Below are positions 6,900 through 10,428 of a stretch of 10,428 nucleotides of DNA, in pieces. The notes under the pieces were generated by a model that saw only the letters and a program-made list of their open reading frames with translations, had not been told where the DNA came from and made no database searches. The position numbers were made by a program, and so were the translations under genes. The stretch is from an uncultured Porphyromonadaceae bacterium (GTDB taxonomy: Bacteria; Bacteroidota; Bacteroidia; Bacteroidales; Muribaculaceae), in NCBI GenBank assembly GCA_900550025.1, contig URQP01000093.1, forward strand, positions 1 to 10,428. The letters run 5' to 3'. Numbering within the stretch: the first letter of the stretch is position 1; every line of letters starts with the position of its first letter.

Positions 6900-9800
6900 T
6901 TACAAGCTGAAACGCAAAGTGAACGTGAATTGTTTCGGGTTAGGCGAAGCCACACCTCCGGCATTGAAGAATTCCGGGTCTTGTCCATTCAGCTTCTTGT
7001 CGGAATAAATCAGCCATAAGTTAGTAGCCTGCAACTTCAGGGAAGCCGAAGAGAAGCGTATCTTCTCGAGGAACGACTTCGGAAGGTCATAAGTCAGCGA
7101 CACCTCTTTCAGACGGATGAAACCGCCATCGGCTATACGCTCCGTAGAGTAGTTGTATGCGCTGTATGCGCGGTCGAGATACAAATGATTCTGATTCTGG
7201 CGCTTGCTGGCAATAACCGGTATCGTGGTATATTTCTCGTCGCCCGGCAAAGTCCAGCGGTTCTTGAACTCTTTCGGCATTGCCGTAAGGTCGTCGTAAG
7301 AAGAGGCAAATACCGGGTCAAGACGGATCTTGTTGCCGAACGAATATGTCATAAAGACATTCAAGCGGAAATTCTTCCATGTGAAGATATTACCGAAACC
7401 TCCGGTGATTGTCGGGTCGGTCGGGCCTTCATATTTCAAATAATCCGTTTTCTCGAACTCTTGGAAATTGATGTCGGTGACAGTCACCTCGCCATCTTCA
7501 TTGATGAACTGCGGAAGACCCTCCTCATTCAATCCTACAAAAGGAATGGAGAAGATTGCGCGCACCGGATAGCCCTGCAAAGCGTAACCGGAACCGGAAA
7601 CAAGCTGCATCACGTTGCTGCGGGCATCAAGTTCTGTAATTTCGTTCTTGGTCTTCGCAAAAGTAAGGTCGGTGGTCCAAGAGAAGTCCTTAGTATCGAT
7701 GTTACGGGTAGAAATCGTAACCTCAGCACCGTGCGACTTCATGGAAGCCACATTGGCATACTTCATCGTCACACCGCCTACACCTTGTGTATATATTTCA
7801 CCAATCAAATCATAGTTGTCGCGCACATAGACATCGGCCGACACATTGATGCGGCTGCCCGGCATGAAACCGAGGTCAACTCCCACATTGAACTCACGCT
7901 TCTTCTCGTAGGTAAGTTCCGTGTTTGCAAGGTCGGTAAGCTGCAATCCGAGTTCCTGAACGCCGGAGATAGGACGCCAAGGACGGTACGGATTGTAAAC
8001 CGTAGTGGCGTTCGACACCCAGTCAGGACCGCTGTCGGCTGTCAACGAATAAGAAAGGCGCAACGTCGCATGGCTCAGCACCCTGTTGAGGGCATCGTTG
8101 TCACGATACCAGCTTTCCTCATGTGCGTTCCATGCGCCGGAAACGTTCCACGTCGGCAACCAGCGTGCCGAGCGGGATTTTCCAAGTTTGTTCGTTCCCT
8201 CGTAGCGGATAGTTCCGTTGATAACGTAACGGCCGGCGTATGAATAAGTAAGGTTGCCGAATGAAGCGAACGAACGCTTATATGTCAGTTCACGGCCATA
8301 ATATGAGCCGTTTTCCTCGTTCAACTGCTTAAGCCAATTGTAATCGACGAACGGAATACCGCCATTGTCATAAACGAATCCCCAGCCGGTGTAATTGAGA
8401 GCTGTCCGCTCCGTATTGTTAACCTCCAAGCCTACGAGAGCATTGAAGATATGCTCGTTGTTCCACACCTTATTATATGTAGCCGTACCGCGGAAGTCGT
8501 ACTGCGACACAGTGTAAGTGTCGTTGTAGTAGATACCGCCTTTCGGAAGGATGGAAACCGGCAATGCGTTAGGATTATCAGGATCCGTGTACAAATACGG
8601 GTTGATGTCGCGGATAGTGGCATCCTCCGGATCGACACCGGCACGGTAAGCATTGGCTTGGTTGGAGTGGTCCATAACGTGGTGTTCCTGAACAGAGCTC
8701 TGATAGCGGTAAGCTCCCAAAGCATTCAATTCCAATCCCTCGATAGGCTTCCAGTTCAATTCAGCTTGGAATTTCAAGTCCGTGACGCCGATATCCATAT
8801 AGTTGTTTTCCAACTCGTCGAAGATGTTGAAATCCGACCAGTTGCGTTTGTAAGTCTCGTGCGGGTCAAGCGTACGGGAAGTATTCAACGCGTAGCTGTA
8901 GGGGTTGATGTCGAAGCTGCGCTTCACCTCGCCGCTCACAGGGTCGGTCTCCTGACTCAATGTTCCCGGAGCTTTCTGCTTACGGTAAGAATCGGAAGTC
9001 AATACCGAGAAACGCACTGTTGGGGAAATCTGGTACGAAGCATTGGCGTTGAATGTGTAACGGCGTACATTACTTGAAATATACCATCCCGGGTCGTTCA
9101 TAAACGACAACGATGTATAGAAATTACCCTTTTCAGTACCTCCGGCGATGCTCACCGAGTGGTTCTGCATAACAGCATTGCTGAACAATTCGTCGAACCA
9201 ATCGGTATTACGGTATTCGGCAGAACGCAGATAGCCGTTCATGGCAGCTTCCGTATGAGCCAATCCGTAAGTACCGTTCGACACATTATACTGGTCGATC
9301 AAATCGTACATCTTACCATACACACCCGAATTGGAAGCGGAAGCGATGTTGGCAAATTCAAGCCAGCCTTTCTGCTCCATTTCACGGTAGATACCCATCT
9401 GCTCTTGAGAATTAGAGATATTGAAGTCACGATAGTGCGGCTTCATACGTGTAGTCAACTCACCGGTATAGCTTACGCGTGTAGAGCCGGCCTTACCTTT
9501 CTTTGTGGTAACGACAATCACACCGGCCATCGCGCGCGCTCCATATATAGAGGTAGCAGAACCGTCCTTCAGAATCTGGAAGCTCTCGATGTCGTCGGAG
9601 TTAAGACCGGCGATTGCCGATGAAATCAGCGTCACGGCATCGCCTGACGACAATTCGTCGGCAGAAACCTCCACTGCGTCCTCCATTACGACACCGTCGA
9701 CTACCCACAGAGGCTTCGACGCGCCGTAGATTGAAGTGGCTCCGCGCACACGGATTTTAGGAGCCGTACCGAACGTACCGGAAACGTTCTGCACCGACAC

Positions 9801-10244
9801 ACCGGCAGAACGGCCTTCCAGCGAGCGGCTGATGTCGGCAACTCCCGAAAGCATCGCGTCGTCGGCGTTAATCTGGGTAGTGGCACCTGTAAACAGACGC
9901 TTGTCCATCTTGCCCATACCGGTAACGACCACTTCGCCCAGCACCTGCGAATTACTTTCCAAAACAATCTTCATCTCGGACGAGGAAACTTTCACTTCCT
10001 TGGTATCCATACCAACGTAAGTGACCACGAGCTTTGAGTCGCTCGAAGGCACCGTGAGCGTGAACCGGCCGTCGAAGTCGGTCGCCGTGCCTGTCGCTTC
10101 CTGTCCCTTAACCCTTACCGTAGCACCGATAATTGGTTCGCCATCTTCGGCGGAGACAACGACACCCGTCACCTTCATCTGCGCGAACGCCGGCAGCGAA
10201 AGGATGGCCATCGTTATCAGAATGACAAATCTTTTCAGTTTCAT
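6900..10244 (-). CDS. SusC/RagA family TonB-dependent outer-membrane transporter
   Basis: Predicted 1114-residue TonB-dependent transporter that imports substrate bound by the SusD partner across the outer membrane. MKLKRFVILITMAILSLPAFAQ is a Sec signal peptide cleaved near residue 21 or 22. Residues ~24-98 form a carboxypeptidase-regulatory-like domain (VTGVVVSAEDGEPIIGATV, then DFDGRFTLTV). LGEVVVTGMG (102-111) resembles the segment preceding the plug that serves as TonB box in SusC proteins. The plug (~115-250) carries the RagA signature IESFQILKDGSATSIYGARA (219-238), then GVIVVTTKKG. Residues ~255-1114 are the 22-strand barrel by family knowledge, ending in the outer-membrane-type terminus FTLRFSL. 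There is no N-terminal STN domain, so direct signalling to an anti-sigma factor is not expected. This is the first gene of the operon. An insert at ~187-212 (VSADELSSGDAVTLISSA) lies between the VVDGV motif and the RagA signature. No frameshift or truncation is seen. Confidence 0.97.
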   Translation of the reverse strand: MKLKRFVILITMAILSLPAFAQMKVTGVVVSAEDGEPIIGATVRVKGQEATGTATDFDGRFTLTVPSSDSKLVVTYVGMDTKEVKVSSSEMKIVLESNSQVLGEVVVTGMGKMDKRLFTGATTQINADDAMLSGVADISRSLEGRSAGVSVQNVSGTFGTAPKIRVRGATSIYGASKPLWVVDGVVMEDAVEVSADELSSGDAVTLISSAIAGLNSDDIESFQILKDGSATSIYGARAMAGVIVVTTKKGKAGSTRVSYTGELTTRMKPHYRDFNISNSQEQMGIYREMEQKGWLEFANIASASNSGVYGKMYDLIDQYNVSNGTYGLAHTEAAMNGYLRSAEYRNTDWFDELFSNAVMQNHSVSIAGGTEKGNFYTSLSFMNDPGWYISSNVRRYTFNANASYQISPTVRFSVLTSDSYRKQKAPGTLSQETDPVSGEVKRSFDINPYSYALNTSRTLDPHETYKRNWSDFNIFDELENNYMDIGVTDLKFQAELNWKPIEGLELNALGAYRYQSSVQEHHVMDHSNQANAYRAGVDPEDATIRDINPYLYTDPDNPNALPVSILPKGGIYYNDTYTVSQYDFRGTATYNKVWNNEHIFNALVGLEVNNTERTALNYTGWGFVYDNGGIPFVDYNWLKQLNEENGSYYGRELTYKRSFASFGNLTYSYAGRYVINGTIRYEGTNKLGKSRSARWLPTWNVSGAWNAHEESWYRDNDALNRVLSHATLRLSYSLTADSGPDWVSNATTVYNPYRPWRPISGVQELGLQLTDLANTELTYEKKREFNVGVDLGFMPGSRINVSADVYVRDNYDLIGEIYTQGVGGVTMKYANVASMKSHGAEVTISTRNIDTKDFSWTTDLTFAKTKNEITELDARSNVMQLVSGSGYALQGYPVRAIFSIPFVGLNEEGLPQFINEDGEVTVTDINFQEFEKTDYLKYEGPTDPTITGGFGNIFTWKNFRLNVFMTYSFGNKIRLDPVFASSYDDLTAMPKEFKNRWTLPGDEKYTTIPVIASKRQNQNHLYLDRAYSAYNYSTERIADGGFIRLKEVSLTYDLPKSFLEKIRFSSASLKLQATNLWLIYSDKKLNGQDPEFFNAGGVASPNPKQFTFTLRFSL

Positions 10245-10293
10245 AAAAACTTTACATCAAATTATAAAAAACACACAATAAATAATTCCTTTC

Positions 10294-10428
10294 CTACGAA
10301 GTTTCAATTTGAAACTCCACACTGACAGCCTTATTGTTAATTTTCCAGCGAGAATTAAGAATAAACCGTCCTTTTTCCGTTGCCATGAATAACAAATTTC
10401 CAAAAACGTATCCGATTTTCAATACCTT
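10294..10428 (-). CDS. Possible 3' end of an upstream gene, cut by the window edge
   Basis: Reading the minus strand from the last base, 44 sense codons run without a stop to TAG at 10296-10294, 49 bases before the SusC start. The peptide ends NKAVSVEFQIETS and matches no family I recognise. An internal ATG gives a 30-residue version (MATEKGRFILNSRW...). An open frame this short at this A+T content can easily arise by chance. I cannot choose between a genuine gene end and a non-coding leader. Confidence 0.2.
   Translation of the reverse strand, partial: KVLKIGYVFGNLLFMATEKGRFILNSRWKINNKAVSVEFQIETS
10300..10316. promoter_or_regulatory. Perfect 17-base palindrome upstream of the SusC gene
   Basis: AGTTTCAATTTGAAACT is a perfect inverted repeat with 8-base arms around one central base, 55 bases upstream of the SusC start codon. 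The size and symmetry suit a dimeric DNA-binding regulator, and it lies where an operator or 5' leader hairpin would be expected. It overlaps the last codons of a possible open frame (10294-10428). A single copy is visible here, so its function is unproven. Confidence 0.35.
10393..10423 (-). promoter_or_regulatory. Weak candidate promoter for the SusC operon
   Basis: On the minus strand GAAATTTG (10400-10393) matches the Bacteroides -7 consensus TAnnTTTG at five of the six fixed positions. ATTG (10423-10420) matches the -33 consensus TTTG at three of four, with a 19-base spacer. It would give a leader of roughly 140 bases containing the 17-base palindrome. No exact TAnnTTTG occurs between 10245 and 10428. 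If the open frame 10294-10428 is a real gene end, this promoter is unlikely. Confidence 0.2.

Larger units (their letters stand above)
2749..10244 (-). other. Predicted four-gene operon: SusC - SusD - metallopeptidase - DUF4302
   Basis: Four same-strand genes are separated by only 24, 13 and 25 bases, with no room for independent promoters or terminators. They read as one transcript entering from above 10244 and probably ending or being attenuated at the stem-loop 2682-2734. All four products carry export signals: one outer-membrane barrel and three lipoproteins. The unit is best read as one surface uptake machine without a dedicated regulator inside the window. Confidence 0.8.

Noticed and set aside
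7185..8243. A 352-codon plus-strand open frame opposite the SusC barrel
   Set aside because: It is a shadow of the SusC frame, with no start context and no family-like motif, and its Arg/His/Ile/Val-rich composition is typical of antisense translation.
10255..10266. TATAATTTG just before the SusC start as a -7 element
   Set aside because: The spacing inside the motif is one base too long, no -33 partner lies 19-21 bases upstream, and it would leave almost no leader.
10384..10428. Start of a divergent plus-strand gene at ATG 10384 (MNNKFPKTYPIF)
   Set aside because: Only 15 codons are visible, with no promoter or other support, and they compete with the minus-strand frame in the same bases.
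1..10428. CRISPR arrays, tRNA or rRNA genes, insertion sequences and phage genes
   Set aside because: No regularly spaced repeats, cloverleaf-like segments, rRNA-like stretches, transposase motifs or terminal inverted repeats were seen on either strand.

Overview
The window reads as part of a Bacteroidales genome (phylum Bacteroidota). The evidence is a SusC/RagA-type TonB-dependent transporter next to a SusD/RagB lipoprotein, lipoproteins with acidic residues after the lipidated cysteine, a type IX secretion (T9SS) C-terminal sorting domain, A/T-rich start regions without Shine-Dalgarno sequences, and a promoter-like TAnnTTTG element. Genus cannot be settled from the sequence; Prevotella-like, Muribaculaceae-like and Bacteroides-like hosts all fit.

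All five clear genes lie on the minus strand, so transcription runs from high to low coordinates. A tight four-gene block comes first: a SusC-like outer-membrane transporter (10244-6900), a SusD-like substrate-binding lipoprotein (6875-5163), a putative zinc metallopeptidase lipoprotein with HEFAH (5149-4097) and a DUF4302-type lipoprotein (4071-2749). The gaps are 24, 13 and 25 bases, which strongly suggests one operon. A 176-base gap follows, holding a long stem-loop (2682-2734) and then a promoter-like element (2617-2648). The last gene (2560-56) encodes a large secreted protein with a choice-of-anchor J domain, an unassigned middle region, a BACON-like domain and a T9SS type A-like sorting tail. 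The 5' flank of the transporter gene (10245-10428) holds a perfect 17-base palindrome, a weak promoter candidate and an open frame running off the window edge.

No glycoside hydrolase, polysaccharide lyase, sulfatase or regulator is present. A surface peptidase travels with a SusCD pair instead. I infer a surface protein- or peptide-acquisition locus: the peptidase trims or captures protein at the surface, SusD and the DUF4302 lipoprotein bind product, SusC imports it with TonB energy, and the T9SS-exported protein may act as a surface adhesin or binding protein. The substrate is unknown.

The most unusual feature is base composition. By hand count, about 3 kb (roughly 420-3480) is near 39-40% G+C in the stretches sampled, against about 51-56% on either side. 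The edges fall inside two genes, which looks like mosaic replacement of the 3' half of the DUF4302 gene and the front of the anchor-J gene.
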